Positions 50,611 through 60,183 of a DNA stretch of 64,000 nt are shown piece by piece. The stretch is from positions 41,592-105,591 of the forward strand of contig PKYQ01000028.1 in the NCBI GenBank assembly GCA_003133685.1, given 5' to 3'. The translations under genes were made by a program, and so were the position numbers. Under the pieces are notes generated by a model. It was given only the letters and a program-made list of their open reading frames with translations, made no database searches and was not told the origin of the DNA. Source of the DNA: Acidimicrobiaceae bacterium. Lineage in GTDB: Bacteria; Actinomycetota; Acidimicrobiia; Acidimicrobiales; RAAP-2. Numbering within the stretch: position 1 is the first letter of the stretch; the number at the start of each line of letters is the position of its first letter.

Positions 50611-51203
50611 TGGGTAAACACGCCAACAAGGATTACGACACGACGATCACGATCGAACCGCCACGTTTCGACCGTCCCGAAGTGGAGATTCGTGCCTCGA
50701 CGAGACGTAAAAAAACTGGCACGGCGCACTGGTCGGGGAGTCGCATCGTCGTGCTGATTCCGGCGCGGATAAAGGGCCGAGAACGCACCGGTTTTGTTGA
50801 CGACCTCGTGGAGCGCCTCATGACCCAGCGACCTCAGAATTCCACCGGCGACGCGTCCCTGGAGGACCGCGCGAAAGAGCTCGCCGATCGCTACAACGAC
50901 GGCGTCGTGCCGAGTTCGGTTCGTTGGGTGAAGAACCAACAGGCCCGTTGGGCGTCGTGTTCACCGGCGTCCAGGGAGATTCGCCTCTCCAATCGTTTGC
51001 GCCAATGTCCGGCGTGGGTGATTGACGCGGTGCTCGTCCACGAACTGGCGCACCTCCAAGAGGTCGGCCACACGCCACGATTCAACGAGATCGCCGATCG
51101 CTTCGAACGCCAGGGTGAGAGCGGCCTGTTTCTCGAGGGTTACGCGCTGGGCCTCGGACTTCGCATCGAAGAGGGCGACGTCGACGTCAATTCCGACGAC
51201 TAA
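50610..51203 (+). CDS. YgjP-like (DUF45) metallopeptidase
   Basis: The 197-residue protein has the zinc motif HELAH plus a further His (His144, Glu145, His148, His154), and the upstream WASCSPASREIRLSNRLRQCP that characterises the YgjP/SprT-like DUF45 family. ATG 50610 overlaps the leuS TGA, so translation is coupled and the longer reading frame inside leuS is not used. Family function is poorly known. Confidence 0.87.
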   Translation: MGKHANKDYDTTITIEPPRFDRPEVEIRASTRRKKTGTAHWSGSRIVVLIPARIKGRERTGFVDDLVERLMTQRPQNSTGDASLEDRAKELADRYNDGVVPSSVRWVKNQQARWASCSPASREIRLSNRLRQCPAWVIDAVLVHELAHLQEVGHTPRFNEIADRFERQGESGLFLEGYALGLGLRIEEGDVDVNSDD

Positions 51204-51949
51204 CCGAGACCTAACTGCTCACGGATGTCTTCCGGCACGAAGTTGTTCTCGGTCGTCGTGTCGGCCTCGACCAGTTCCACGAGTCGATTGGCGACTTCCA
51301 CCGGATCACGCTGTCCCGTCGTGACGAATTCGCCGATCACGCGAAAGAGTTCCGTCTCGGAACCATTCAGTGACGCATCGCCGAACCACTCCCACATCGA
51401 GTCGGCCATGCGGTCATTGAATCCCGTCAAGTACGGACCGGGGTTGATGAGGGTCACGTCAATGCCGAGGGGCGCGAGTTCGCCGCGCATCGCTTTGCCC
51501 ATGGCTTCGAGCGCGTGCTTGGTCATCGAATACGGTCCGAAGGCGGGAGCTGAGAGCACGCCGGCGATCGACGACATGATGATGATTCGTCCTTGGTGCT
51601 TGGGCACCATGTCGCGCAGTACCGCTTGGGTGACGTTCATGGTTCCAAAGACGTTCACTTCGAACAGGTAGCGCAGGCGTTCCAATGGGATGTCCGCGAT
51701 TGGTCCGGTTTGGCCAACGCCAGCGTTGTTGATGAGGACGTCGATCTCCCAGGCGTGCACTTTCTCCACGTCCGAGCTCGTGATATCAATTTTCTCAACG
51801 TGCAGCTGCGGCGCTTCGGTGCGGAGTTGCTCGGCCTGCGCGTCGGTCTCGGTCGTCGCGATGACGTGGTGGCCGCGTTCGGCCAGGGCGACGGCACTGA
51901 GGCGACCGAAGCCCGAACCGGCGCCGGTGATCATGACGTGTTTGCTCAC
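51200..51949 (-). CDS. SDR family oxidoreductase
   Basis: The 249-residue classical SDR has TGAGSGFG (about residues 8-15), NNAGVG, the Ser in IIIMSSIAG and the catalytic YSMTK. All catalytic residues are present, in contrast to the SDR at 1079. It overlaps the end of the metallopeptidase gene by 4 nt in convergent orientation. Substrate unknown. Confidence 0.87.
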   Translation of the reverse strand: MSKHVMITGAGSGFGRLSAVALAERGHHVIATTETDAQAEQLRTEAPQLHVEKIDITSSDVEKVHAWEIDVLINNAGVGQTGPIADIPLERLRYLFEVNVFGTMNVTQAVLRDMVPKHQGRIIIMSSIAGVLSAPAFGPYSMTKHALEAMGKAMRGELAPLGIDVTLINPGPYLTGFNDRMADSMWEWFGDASLNGSETELFRVIGEFVTTGQRDPVEVANRLVELVEADTTTENNFVPEDIREQLGLG

Positions 51950-51967
51950 GGCCTCAAACTACGCGAA

Positions 51968-52849
51968 TTAGTTGGCTTCGCCTCGCAGGAATTTCTCGAG
52001 TTCCGCGGCCAGCTCGTCGCCGCTCGGTAACTCGTCGCCGAGCGATACCCCTTCGACTTCGTCGGCGGCTTCTTCGAGCTGTGCGACCATGGTGGTGTGG
52101 TCGGGATTGTTGGTGATGAGGTCATCCACGCGCTGACGGGCCTCTTCGGCCGACGCGCGAAGGCTGCCCGCGTCGAGGGTCAGTCCGGCGATGCTCGCCA
52201 GGCCGTCGATCAACGCCGCCGACGCTTGGGGATACGGCATCGAGGCCACGTAGTGGGGCACGCGGGCCCAGAGGGTGACAATCTCCATGTCGACCTCGGA
52301 GAAACCCAGCTCGAGCGCGGAACTGATGCCCGCCGGAACTTCGAGCTCACCGGACACCGTGCCCACTCGAGTCAACAGATTGGCACTCGTGGCGGGAGCG
52401 GTGCCGATGATTCGCACTGGCCGGGTGTGCGGGGTCGGCGCGGGGAACGCGCCGAGTCCGACGACGAGTCGCACGTCGAATCGACCGGCCGCGTCAGTGA
52501 CGACGTCCACGAAGTCACTCCAGTGAAAGTCCGGCTCCGGCCCGACGAGAAAGAGAATGTCCGCGCCGTCGCCGTCGCGACCGAAGCGCAGTTGGATCTC
52601 GGGCCAGGTCAGTTCTGTCGTGATGCCGTCGACGATGCGCGCGATCGGTCGGCGGGCGCGCTGGTCGATGAAATATTCGGTGTCGAAGGTCGCGAGCACC
52701 TCGGTGTAGATGGTGTCGAGCATGGTGCCGATGGCGTTGCTCGCGCCGAGACCGGCGTCGATCCAACCCTCGAGCGCGATGACGAGGACCGGTTCGTTGA
52801 GTTCGGGGTCGGCGAGGAAGATGATGTGGTCATAGATCTCGTCGTCCAT
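51968..52849 (-). CDS. PAC2-family protein (proteasome assembly chaperone-like)
   Basis: The 293-residue actinobacterial PAC2 protein has VLVIALEGWIDAGLGASNAI (about residues 22-41), ADILFLVGPEPDFHW and SSALELGFSEVDMEIVTLWARVPHYV. A Glu-rich C-terminal helix follows. In actinobacteria this family is a conserved, weakly understood relative of eukaryotic proteasome-assembly chaperones. ATG 52849 overlaps the upstream stop by one base, indicating coupling. Confidence 0.87.
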   Translation of the reverse strand: MDDEIYDHIIFLADPELNEPVLVIALEGWIDAGLGASNAIGTMLDTIYTEVLATFDTEYFIDQRARRPIARIVDGITTELTWPEIQLRFGRDGDGADILFLVGPEPDFHWSDFVDVVTDAAGRFDVRLVVGLGAFPAPTPHTRPVRIIGTAPATSANLLTRVGTVSGELEVPAGISSALELGFSEVDMEIVTLWARVPHYVASMPYPQASAALIDGLASIAGLTLDAGSLRASAEEARQRVDDLITNNPDHTTMVAQLEEAADEVEGVSLGDELPSGDELAAELEKFLRGEAN

Positions 52850-53889
52850 CAATTCACCTCCAATGTCATCTTCGCACTTTGCGCGAGCATCGAAATATGT
52901 GTCGGGTATTCCGCGACACTGCCCTGGTCACCACCGGCCGCGCCGGCGCTGTAGCGAGCGAATACCCCTTGCATGATGCAGGCCAACTTCCAGTAGCCGA
53001 ACGCTTGATAGTAGGTGACGTGACTGAGATCGAGTGACGAGTGCGACGCGTACGCCTTGAGAACCTGTTCACGACCGGCGAAGCCTTTGGCGGTCGTGGG
53101 CGCCACGCCGAGCAACGACGCCGTCGGGTCCGACGGCTCGGCCCAGTAGACCATGAGGAGTCCGAGGTCGGCGATCGGGTCACCCAGCGTGCAGATCTCC
53201 CAGTCGAGGATTGCGCGCACTCGACCGCTCGCGTCCAGGACCGTGTTGTCGAGGCGATAGTCCCCGTGGACGACCGACACGCGCTGCTGGGCCGGGATCT
53301 TTGCACTCAGTTCATCGCCGACCGCTTCGATGAGGCCGCCGTGATCGACGCCCTCGACGTGCATCTGCTCGTACTGGGTGCGCCAGCGACGTAGTTGGCG
53401 CTCGATATAGCCGTCGTGGCGTGCCAGGTCCCCAAGACCGGCCTTTTCGACGTCGACGTCGTGGAGTTGGGACAGGGTTTGCGCGAGGTGATCCCCGATG
53501 ACACCTCGGGTGGCTTCGTCAAAGGTCGCTTCGGCTCCGGCACAGTCGCGCAGGATCGCGCCGTCGACGAACTCCATGACGTAGAAGGGTCGTTCATTGA
53601 CCTCTTCATCGACGCAGAGTCCGAGCGGCTCCGCGACCGGTACGCCGAGTGGAAACAGGGCCGAGATGACGGTGTGTTCACGCACCATGTCGTGGGCCGT
53701 CGGGAGGACGTGACTCGTCGGCGGACGCCGAAGCGCGAACGCTGTTCCTTCGGCGTCGACCACTCGATAGGTCAGATTCGAACGGCCGCCGGCGATGAGT
53801 TCGAAGGTCATGGGAGCTATGGCGTTGACGTTCTCGCTCATCCACGTAGAGACATTCGCTTCGTCGATTCCGACGACGACACTGTTCAT
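52849..53889 (-). CDS. Aminoglycoside phosphotransferase-family kinase-like protein
   Basis: The 346-residue protein has the kinase-like layout: N-lobe GGRSNLTYRVVDAEGTAFALRRPP, catalytic loop VVHGDYRLDN and metal motif ILDWEICTLGDPIADLG. It resembles the ACAD10/FadE36-like APH branch that phosphorylates hydroxyacyl-CoA or related acids, rather than aminoglycosides. ATG 53889 is chosen (a frame continues upstream but overlaps the thioredoxin gene). Confidence 0.85.
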   Translation of the reverse strand: MNSVVVGIDEANVSTWMSENVNAIAPMTFELIAGGRSNLTYRVVDAEGTAFALRRPPTSHVLPTAHDMVREHTVISALFPLGVPVAEPLGLCVDEEVNERPFYVMEFVDGAILRDCAGAEATFDEATRGVIGDHLAQTLSQLHDVDVEKAGLGDLARHDGYIERQLRRWRTQYEQMHVEGVDHGGLIEAVGDELSAKIPAQQRVSVVHGDYRLDNTVLDASGRVRAILDWEICTLGDPIADLGLLMVYWAEPSDPTASLLGVAPTTAKGFAGREQVLKAYASHSSLDLSHVTYYQAFGYWKLACIMQGVFARYSAGAAGGDQGSVAEYPTHISMLAQSAKMTLEVN

Positions 53890-53943
53890 ATTCGGCGAGG
53901 CTAACAGCGCTTTGTGACCTCTTCGATCGCGCGAACACGCCGT

Positions 53944-53949
53944 TATGCT
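53944..53949 (+). promoter_or_regulatory. -10 box TATGCT of thioredoxin-TPR gene
   Basis: TATGCT ends 7 nt before GTG 53957, again consistent with a leaderless start. The ATG inside the box (53945) would be upstream of the transcription start. Confidence 0.45.
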
Positions 53950-53956
53950 GAACGAC

Positions 53957-54661
53957 GTGACTGACGTAACTGACGCGACATTCGGAACCGCCGTAATGGA
54001 GCGTTCGATGACCGTACCGGTCGTCGTGGACCTCTGGGCCGAGTGGTGCGGGCCGTGCAAAACGCTCGGACCCATCATCGAAAAGGTCATCGAGGAGACC
54101 GGCGGCGCCGTGGAACTGGCGAAGGTTGACGTCGACGCCAATCCGCAGATCGCGCAAGCCTTCAACGTCCAATCGATACCCGCGGTATTCGCGATTCACG
54201 AGGGCAAGATCGTGGATTCCTTCGTCGGGGCGTTTCCGGAATCAACGGTGCGAGAGTTCATAGAGAAACTCGCGCCCGGTGCCTCGAAGGTCGACCAACT
54301 CGTGAGCGAGGGCGACGAGACGTCGCTTCGCGCCGCGCTCGAACTCGACGCGACCAATCTCGACGCCGCGGTCGCACTGGGCGATCTCTTACGTCGTACC
54401 GATCGACTGGACGAGGCCGACGCAGTCCTCAAGCCGTTCGAGAACGTCCTCGCCGCCAAGACCGTCCTCGCTCGAATACGACTTCAGCGAAGTGGCGTCT
54501 CTCTCGAAGGCGACCTGGATCTGACGCTTGAGCACCTCCTGGAGCAGTCCTCGAGCGAGAACAGCGCCAAGGATTCACTGCTGGAGATTCTCGATGCCCT
54601 GGGTCCCGAAGACCCGCGCTACGTGTCGTACCGGCGAAAACTCGCCAGCCGTCTCTACTAG
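53957..54661 (+). CDS. Thioredoxin-domain protein with TPR-like C-terminus (CnoX/YbbN-like)
   Basis: The 234-residue protein has an N-terminal thioredoxin fold with active WCGPCK (about residues 30-35) and cis-Pro in SIPAVFAI. A helical tetratricopeptide-like region follows (about 110-234: LDAAVALGDLLRRTDRLDEADAVL). This is the CnoX layout, a chaperedoxin protecting proteins during oxidative stress, here with an intact CxxC. The next gene starts inside its stop codon. Confidence 0.85.
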   Translation: MTDVTDATFGTAVMERSMTVPVVVDLWAEWCGPCKTLGPIIEKVIEETGGAVELAKVDVDANPQIAQAFNVQSIPAVFAIHEGKIVDSFVGAFPESTVREFIEKLAPGASKVDQLVSEGDETSLRAALELDATNLDAAVALGDLLRRTDRLDEADAVLKPFENVLAAKTVLARIRLQRSGVSLEGDLDLTLEHLLEQSSSENSAKDSLLEILDALGPEDPRYVSYRRKLASRLY

Positions 54662-55524
54662 TGCGGGTCTATCAACCGCCAACGCCGATATCGTTGCGTC
54701 TCGGTGCGACGACATTCGATCTCACGTCGCGCGCGTTGGTGATGGGGATTCTCAATCGGACCAAGGACTCCTTCTACGAGCCGGCCGCCACCTTCGACCT
54801 CGATGCTCTCTTCAATCGTGCGCAGCGTCTCATCAGAGAAGGTACGGACCTCCTCGACATCGGGGGAGTGAAAGCCGGTCCCGGCCACGAGGTCGACCAG
54901 GACGAAGAGCTTGAACGCGTCGTTCCGGTGGTCACGGAACTCGTGCGGCGATTCGACGTGCCCATAAGTATTGACACGTGGCGCGCGTCGGTAGCGAAGG
55001 CGGCCTTCGCCGAGGGCGCCTGTATCGGCAACGACATCAGCGGCTTCGCTGATGATGAGTATCTCCCAGTCGCGGCCGAAGCGGGCGCGACCGTTGTGGC
55101 CACGCACATCCGTCTTCGACCCCGCGTGGCCGACCCCGATCCGCACTACGACGACGTCACGGCGACCGTGGCTGAATTCCTGATCGAGCGGCGCCGACGC
55201 GCACTGGATGCCGGGGTCGCTGAGGACCGCATTGTGGTCGACGCCGGACTCGACCTCGGCAAAACGGCTGCCCAGTCCCTGCAACTGCTTCGAGACTCCG
55301 ATCGTCTCGCCGCGCTCGGTGCGCCGCTTCTGCTCTCGGCCTCGAACAAGACCTTCCTGGGCGTGCTCTTCGATTTACCGGTGACCGATCGCCGCGAGCC
55401 GTCGCTCGCGGCGACGGCTCTCGGCATCGCGGCGGGGTGTCGTATCGTTCGGGTTCATGACGTCCAGGGATCGGTACGGGTGCGCGACGTGATTGCGCGA
55501 CTCATCGAAGAAGAGCGATCGTGA
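54661..55524 (+). CDS. Dihydropteroate synthase homologue (FolP2-like)
   Basis: This 287-residue TIM-barrel protein has ALVMGILNRTKDSFYE, DIGGVKAGPG in place of the usual DIGGESTRPG, and ISIDTWRA. These changes match the mycobacterial FolP2 (Rv1207-like) branch, which is not an active DHPS as far as known. No folK, folB or folE neighbours are present. GTG 54661 overlaps the upstream TAG. Its role is probably outside normal folate synthesis. Confidence 0.82.
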   Translation: MRVYQPPTPISLRLGATTFDLTSRALVMGILNRTKDSFYEPAATFDLDALFNRAQRLIREGTDLLDIGGVKAGPGHEVDQDEELERVVPVVTELVRRFDVPISIDTWRASVAKAAFAEGACIGNDISGFADDEYLPVAAEAGATVVATHIRLRPRVADPDPHYDDVTATVAEFLIERRRRALDAGVAEDRIVVDAGLDLGKTAAQSLQLLRDSDRLAALGAPLLLSASNKTFLGVLFDLPVTDRREPSLAATALGIAAGCRIVRVHDVQGSVRVRDVIARLIEEERS

Positions 55525-56534
55525 ATTCGAGTGTGTGTGTCGTGGGAACCGACGCGACGATGGTCTACGACGCGGTGCACAACGTCATCGCCGAGGCCCT
55601 GGGTGAACTCGATCCCTCCTTCGCGCTCCAGGACTTCACCGCGAAGGACGTCACGTCATCGGGGGGAGAGCCGGTGACGCCGCTGGTGCTCGAAGCACTC
55701 AATACGCCGCCATTCCTCGTCGAGCGACGCGTGGTCGTCGTGCGCGACGCGCAGTCGCTCGTCGCCGATGAAGTCGCTGACGTACTGGCGTGGATGAGCG
55801 ATCCGGCACCGGACGTGGTCTTGGTCCTCGCGGTCGTCGGCACGAAGGCCAACAAACTCGTGAAGGGCGCGAGCAGCGTTGTCGAAGTCAACGTCGGCTC
55901 GCGAACGGCCGACCGCGTGACCTTCGTCGAAGCCAAGCTGGGCGAATACCGCGTAAACGTCGATCACGAAACCGCGATCAAGATCACCGACCGGCTGGGC
56001 GATGACGTGGCCCGCGTCGACGCGCTCGCGCGGACGCTTCAGACGATCTACGGAACGGCGCCGCTCAATTTCAATCACGTCGAGCCCTATCTCGGCAACG
56101 CGGGGGACGTTCCCGAGTGGGACTTGACTGACGCGATCGACGGCGGCGACGCGGCGAAGGCGATCGTCGTCGCGCGTCGAATGCTGGATTCCAAGGGTCG
56201 CGCCGGACTGCAGATCGTGAACATCTTGCAGCGTCACTATCTGCGGATGGCCAAACTCGAGGGCAGCGGCGTGCGCTCGGCCGACGAGGCCGGAGCGCTG
56301 CTCGGTGTGAAGGGATTTCCGGCGACCAAGGCGCTCCAGATGTCCCAGCGATTAGGGACCGAGAGAATCTCAACGGCCGTTCACTGGATCGCCGACGCCG
56401 ACGTGGCCTTAAAAGGCGGCGTCAGTTACGGCGGGAAGGACCTCAATACCGATATGGACGTGACGGAACTGACGGTCGTGGAGATACTGGTGGCCCGATT
56501 GGCCAAGATGACCCAGGGCGCCCGGCGCCGCTAG
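55521..56534 (+). CDS. holA: DNA polymerase III subunit delta
   Basis: The 337-residue AAA+-like clamp-loader subunit has N-terminal PPFLVERRVVVVRDAQSLV, the middle AIKITDRLGDDVARVDALARTL and the collar-domain LQIVNILQRHYLRMAKL. It has no Walker A, as expected for delta. GTG 55521 overlaps the FolP2-like stop. It is beside rpsT in convergent orientation, a common arrangement. Confidence 0.93.
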   Translation: MNSSVCVVGTDATMVYDAVHNVIAEALGELDPSFALQDFTAKDVTSSGGEPVTPLVLEALNTPPFLVERRVVVVRDAQSLVADEVADVLAWMSDPAPDVVLVLAVVGTKANKLVKGASSVVEVNVGSRTADRVTFVEAKLGEYRVNVDHETAIKITDRLGDDVARVDALARTLQTIYGTAPLNFNHVEPYLGNAGDVPEWDLTDAIDGGDAAKAIVVARRMLDSKGRAGLQIVNILQRHYLRMAKLEGSGVRSADEAGALLGVKGFPATKALQMSQRLGTERISTAVHWIADADVALKGGVSYGGKDLNTDMDVTELTVVEILVARLAKMTQGARRR

Positions 56535-56550
56535 GTAGTCGCGCGCAGTA

Positions 56551-56814
56551 CTAGGCGTTTTCTTTCAGCGCGGCGATTCGCTTCATCAAGCCGCTCTTCT
56601 TGTTGGCGGCCTGGTTCTTGTGGATGATCTTCTTGGTGGCGGCCTTATCGATGCGCTTGATGGCCATACGTAGGGCGGTCTCCTCGTCCTCGGTCCCGAC
56701 GGCGGCGACGGCGTTCTTCACGCGAGTACGCACCTCGGACTTGACCTTCTTGTTGCGCTCGCGGTCGACCACGTTCTGCTTGTTGCGCTTGATCTGGCTC
56801 TTGATGTTTGCCAC
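56551..56814 (-). CDS. rpsT: 30S ribosomal protein S20
   Basis: An 87-residue basic protein begins MANIKSQIKRNKQNVVDRERNKKVKS (seen in parts) and ends with IIHKNQAANKKSGLMKRI, the S20 signature. It binds 16S rRNA early in small-subunit assembly. A ribosome site is weak; the start is fixed by the family. Confidence 0.96.
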   Translation of the reverse strand: MANIKSQIKRNKQNVVDRERNKKVKSEVRTRVKNAVAAVGTEDEETALRMAIKRIDKAATKKIIHKNQAANKKSGLMKRIAALKENA

Positions 56815-56932
56815 GAAATTCCTCGTTCTAGTGCACGGACTTTGCGTCCAGTGGGCTTGTTAAGAATAGCAGGCCGCTCTAAGTGCCCTTCTGCAAAGGA
56901 TTGCTTGCGAAGGCCTATAGCCTTGATGGACC

Positions 56933-58735
56933 GTGGCAACTCCTTCAACGACCGTCGATTCCGCCAAAATCCGCACCATCAGCATCATCGCGCACATCGA
57001 TCACGGCAAGTCAACGTTGTCGGACCGGATCCTAGAGATCACCGGCGCCGTCGATCCTCGCCTGATGCGCGCGCAGTACCTCGACACCATGGATATCGAG
57101 CGTGAACGCGGCATCACGATCAAGGCCCAGAACGTCCGGGTCAACTATGACGGCTACATCATCCAACTGATCGACACGCCCGGTCACGTCGACTTCGGTT
57201 ACGAAGTGTCGAGGTCCCTGGCTGCCTGCGAGGGCGCCGTATTACTTGTCGACGCCAGCCAGGGGATTCAGGCCCAGACACTGGCCAACTGCTACCAGGC
57301 GATCGAACACAATCTCGAGATCATCGCGGTCCTCAACAAGATCGACCTTCCGGCCGCCGACCCCGAACGCTGCATCGAAGAGTTGGAGCGGGTCCTCGGA
57401 CTCCCGGGCGACCAGATCCTTCAGATCTCGGCCAAGACCGGCCAGGGCGTGCCGGAGTTGCTGCACGCGGTCATCGAGCGAATCCCCTCACCCAAAGGTG
57501 ATCCGGACGCGCCACTGCAGGCGTTGATCTTCGACTCCTACTACGACCAGTACCGCGGCGTGATCAGTTCGATCCGCATTGTCGACGGGACGCTGCGCGG
57601 CGACGCGCGCGTGCGGATGTTGCAGGCCGGTGAGAACCACGAGATCGAAGAGATTGGCATCCGTACACCGGACATGATCCGCGTGGCCCAACTCGGTCCC
57701 GGAGAAGTCGGCTACATCGTCGCGGGCATCAAGGACGTCGGTGGCGCTCGCTCCGGTGAGACGATCACGGAAACTGCCCGTCCGGCGGCACCGTTGAGCG
57801 GCTATCTCGATCCCAAGCCGATGGTCTTTTGTGGGATCTACCCGATCGACGGTGACGACCTGCCCGACCTGCGCGATGCCCTCGACAAGTTGAAACTGAA
57901 CGACGCGTCGATCACGTACGAGCCCGAGTCCTCTAAGGCGCTGGGCTTCGGATTCCGCTGTGGTTTCTTGGGTCTCCTGCACATGGAGATTGTGCGCGAG
58001 CGACTCGACCGCGAATTCGACTTGGGGATCATCGCGACCGCACCGTCGGTCGTCTACCGCGCCTTCCTCACTGACGGCACCGAATTGCTCGTCGACAATC
58101 CGACCGAATTGCCCGACCTCAGTCGTCTGGATCACATCGACGAGCCGATGCTGTCCATCACGATCCTCACGCCCGCGGAGTACCTCGGGGCCGTGATGGA
58201 CCTCGCTCAGAGTCGCCGCGGCGAGATGATCAAGATGGACTACATGTCGACCGACCGGGTCGAACTTCGCTATACGATCCCGCTCGCCGAGGTCGTCATC
58301 GATTTCTTCGACGCGCTGAAGAGCCGCACCAAGGGCTACGCGAGCCTCGACTACGAACCGAGTGGCTACGTCACGTCACAACTGGTTCGCGTTGACCTTT
58401 TGATCAACCACGAACCGGTCGATGCGTTCTCGACCATCGTGCACAAGTCCAACGCTGACTACTACGGCCGACGAATGGCCGAGCGACTCAAAGAACTCAT
58501 CCCGCGTCAGATGTTCGACGTACCAATTCAGGCCGCGGTCGGAGGACGGATCATTAGTCGTGAGACCGTGAAGGCCCGCCGAAAGGACGTGCTCGCCAAG
58601 TGTTATGGCGGCGACATCACGCGCAAGCGCAAGCTCCTCGAAAAACAAAAAGAGGGCAAAAAACGAATGAAGAATATTGGTCGCGTGGAAGTCCCCCAAG
58701 AGGCGTTCGTCGCCGCACTGAAGCTAGAGGACTGA
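56933..58735 (+). CDS. lepA: Elongation factor 4 (LepA)
   Basis: The 600-residue GTPase has G1 [10 protein letters not shown]2/G3 RERGITI and DTPGHVDF, and G4 NKID. The LepA-specific C-terminal domain ends with the basic segment [16 protein letters not shown]. It acts on ribosomes under ionic or other stress, promoting back-translocation or initiation in different models. GTG 56933 is the start. Confidence 0.96.
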   Translation: MATPSTTVDSAKIRTISIIAHIDHGKSTLSDRILEITGAVDPRLMRAQYLDTMDIERERGITIKAQNVRVNYDGYIIQLIDTPGHVDFGYEVSRSLAACEGAVLLVDASQGIQAQTLANCYQAIEHNLEIIAVLNKIDLPAADPERCIEELERVLGLPGDQILQISAKTGQGVPELLHAVIERIPSPKGDPDAPLQALIFDSYYDQYRGVISSIRIVDGTLRGDARVRMLQAGENHEIEEIGIRTPDMIRVAQLGPGEVGYIVAGIKDVGGARSGETITETARPAAPLSGYLDPKPMVFCGIYPIDGDDLPDLRDALDKLKLNDASITYEPESSKALGFGFRCGFLGLLHMEIVRERLDREFDLGIIATAPSVVYRAFLTDGTELLVDNPTELPDLSRLDHIDEPMLSITILTPAEYLGAVMDLAQSRRGEMIKMDYMSTDRVELRYTIPLAEVVIDFFDALKSRTKGYASLDYEPSGYVTSQLVRVDLLINHEPVDAFSTIVHKSNADYYGRRMAERLKELIPRQMFDVPIQAAVGGRIISRETVKARRKDVLAKCYGGDITRKRKLLEKQKEGKKRMKNIGRVEVPQEAFVAALKLED

Positions 58736-58766
58736 GACATCAATCTCTTCGACCAGCAAGAGAGGA

Positions 58767-59678
58767 ATGCGTGTGAGGACGTGTGAATGTCAGGCGGAAA
58801 ACCTGGACGACGCCGTCTACTGCGCCTATTGCGGACGGCGCCTCCCCGAGATAGAGAGTCCTCACGTTGCGACTGCGCCTATCCACATCGCGGAAACGGT
58901 CACTGCGAACACGGAGCGTCAACGACGAGTCATGGTCATGGCAGCAGGATTCGTTGCGGTCATTCTTGTCGTCGCCGTTGGCCTCACGTTTGCGCTCAGG
59001 AATGTTCACATCTACATCAATTCAAACAACCTCGTATCCGTACAACTTCCGCTGAACGTATGCCCGACGTCAGTGGGAGTCTCGAGTGAGACGCCCACAA
59101 TCCTGCCGTCGACGGTCCAGATTGAAATCAACAAGGTTGATTCAACCAAACTGGCTTTTTATTCGGACAATGAGGGCCTGACGACACTCTTGGCCCCTTC
59201 AGGTTGGACGTGCACGGCGGCAATCGGTGCCGACGGTTCGAGTTCGGTGCAGGTGTCACCGTCAGGTCAAGCTGACGTGGCGAGCGGGGCGCTCAGTGCT
59301 GGTTCCACAACCCAGGTGATCAGTGCATCACAGACGAGTGCCTGCGTTGGTTGTCGCGAATCTCTCGCGTGCCCCTTGTTCGTCAACGCGGCGAACGATT
59401 ACCAACGCGCATTTCAGCAAGCTTGCCCGACGACGCGGCCGACATCTGAGGTTGAGACAAAGCACACGAGTCACCTCGCCGAATTCACCGACCCGCCAGG
59501 AGTCCACGGAGACGCCACTCCTTCCGGTGGCCAATATCCGGCAATGGGAGTGATGACCTATTTCGACGACTTCAAAAGTGATGGAAGTTGGACGGAGACG
59601 TGTGTACTTCCCGCCACTGACAAGTCACTGTGCGAGGTGATACTCGGAAACTTTGTCGCAACATACGGAAAGCGCTGA
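58767..59678 (+). CDS. Zinc-ribbon membrane protein, unknown
   Basis: This 303-residue protein has an N-terminal zinc ribbon (CECQAENLDDAVYCAYCG with CxC and CxxC), one membrane helix (about 56-76) and an external beta-rich domain with several Cys. ATG 58767 or GTG 58773 can be the start; the GTG has better ribosome-site spacing. Zinc-ribbon plus single-helix proteins of actinobacteria commonly lack a known role. Confidence 0.7.
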   Translation: MRVRTCECQAENLDDAVYCAYCGRRLPEIESPHVATAPIHIAETVTANTERQRRVMVMAAGFVAVILVVAVGLTFALRNVHIYINSNNLVSVQLPLNVCPTSVGVSSETPTILPSTVQIEINKVDSTKLAFYSDNEGLTTLLAPSGWTCTAAIGADGSSSVQVSPSGQADVASGALSAGSTTQVISASQTSACVGCRESLACPLFVNAANDYQRAFQQACPTTRPTSEVETKHTSHLAEFTDPPGVHGDATPSGGQYPAMGVMTYFDDFKSDGSWTETCVLPATDKSLCEVILGNFVATYGKR

Positions 59679-59737
59679 CAGACGTTCTTGACGTGGAAAG
59701 ACTCATGTCGATGCCGTGAGTCCTCGAATCACGTGAG

Positions 59738-60094
59738 CTACTGACTGAAGCGATAGAGCGCGAACGTCCACAGGTTGCCCTCGCGGTCGTGAGTGCTGTA
59801 ACCGTGCTGTAGTCCGTCCGGCGTCGAGTGAGGTTCACCGAGAGTCGTCGCACCATTGGCGAGCGCCTTCTCGTAATGCGCGTCGGGATCATCCACTTGG
59901 ACGTACGTCCAGCCGTGACCGACATGAGAGCCATGCAATAGTTCCGGCTGGTCGACTTGGGCAATGGCGACGCCTCCGTGCCAGCGAATCTCGGCGACAC
60001 TGTCGCCTTGCCAGACAATCTCGAGTCCGTAGACGTCGTGCAGTTCGGCCATGGCGAGTTTCACGTCGTTGTAGGTCAGGGACGGAAGAATCAT
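59738..60094 (-). CDS. VOC-family (glyoxalase/bleomycin-resistance-like) protein
   Basis: The 118-residue VOC protein has SLTYNDVKLAMAEL at the start, VQVDDPDAHYEKALANGATTLGEPHSTPDG in the second repeat (seen in parts) and DREGNLWTFALY at the end. Ligands and substrate are unknown. It is convergent to the zinc-ribbon gene. Confidence 0.87.
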   Translation of the reverse strand: MILPSLTYNDVKLAMAELHDVYGLEIVWQGDSVAEIRWHGGVAIAQVDQPELLHGSHVGHGWTYVQVDDPDAHYEKALANGATTLGEPHSTPDGLQHGYSTHDREGNLWTFALYRFSQ

Positions 60095-60145
60095 GCGCCA
60101 AATCTATGCGCGTGGCCGTAAGCGATTGATGGCGGCGCGCCGGTA

Positions 60146-60172
60146 TTAGCACTCAGTAGAATTGAGTGCTAA
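60146..60172. promoter_or_regulatory. CIRCE operator (HrcA binding site)
   Basis: TTAGCACTC, nine bases, GAGTGCTAA is a perfect match to the CIRCE consensus. It lies 11 bp upstream of hrcA, so heat-shock repression of hrcA-dnaJ by HrcA itself is expected. Confidence 0.97.
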
Positions 60173-60183
60173 CAAGGAGAGGC

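Noticed and set aside
53890..54165. Extension of the kinase-like protein over the thioredoxin gene
   Set aside because: The added residues are the reverse shadow of the thioredoxin domain.
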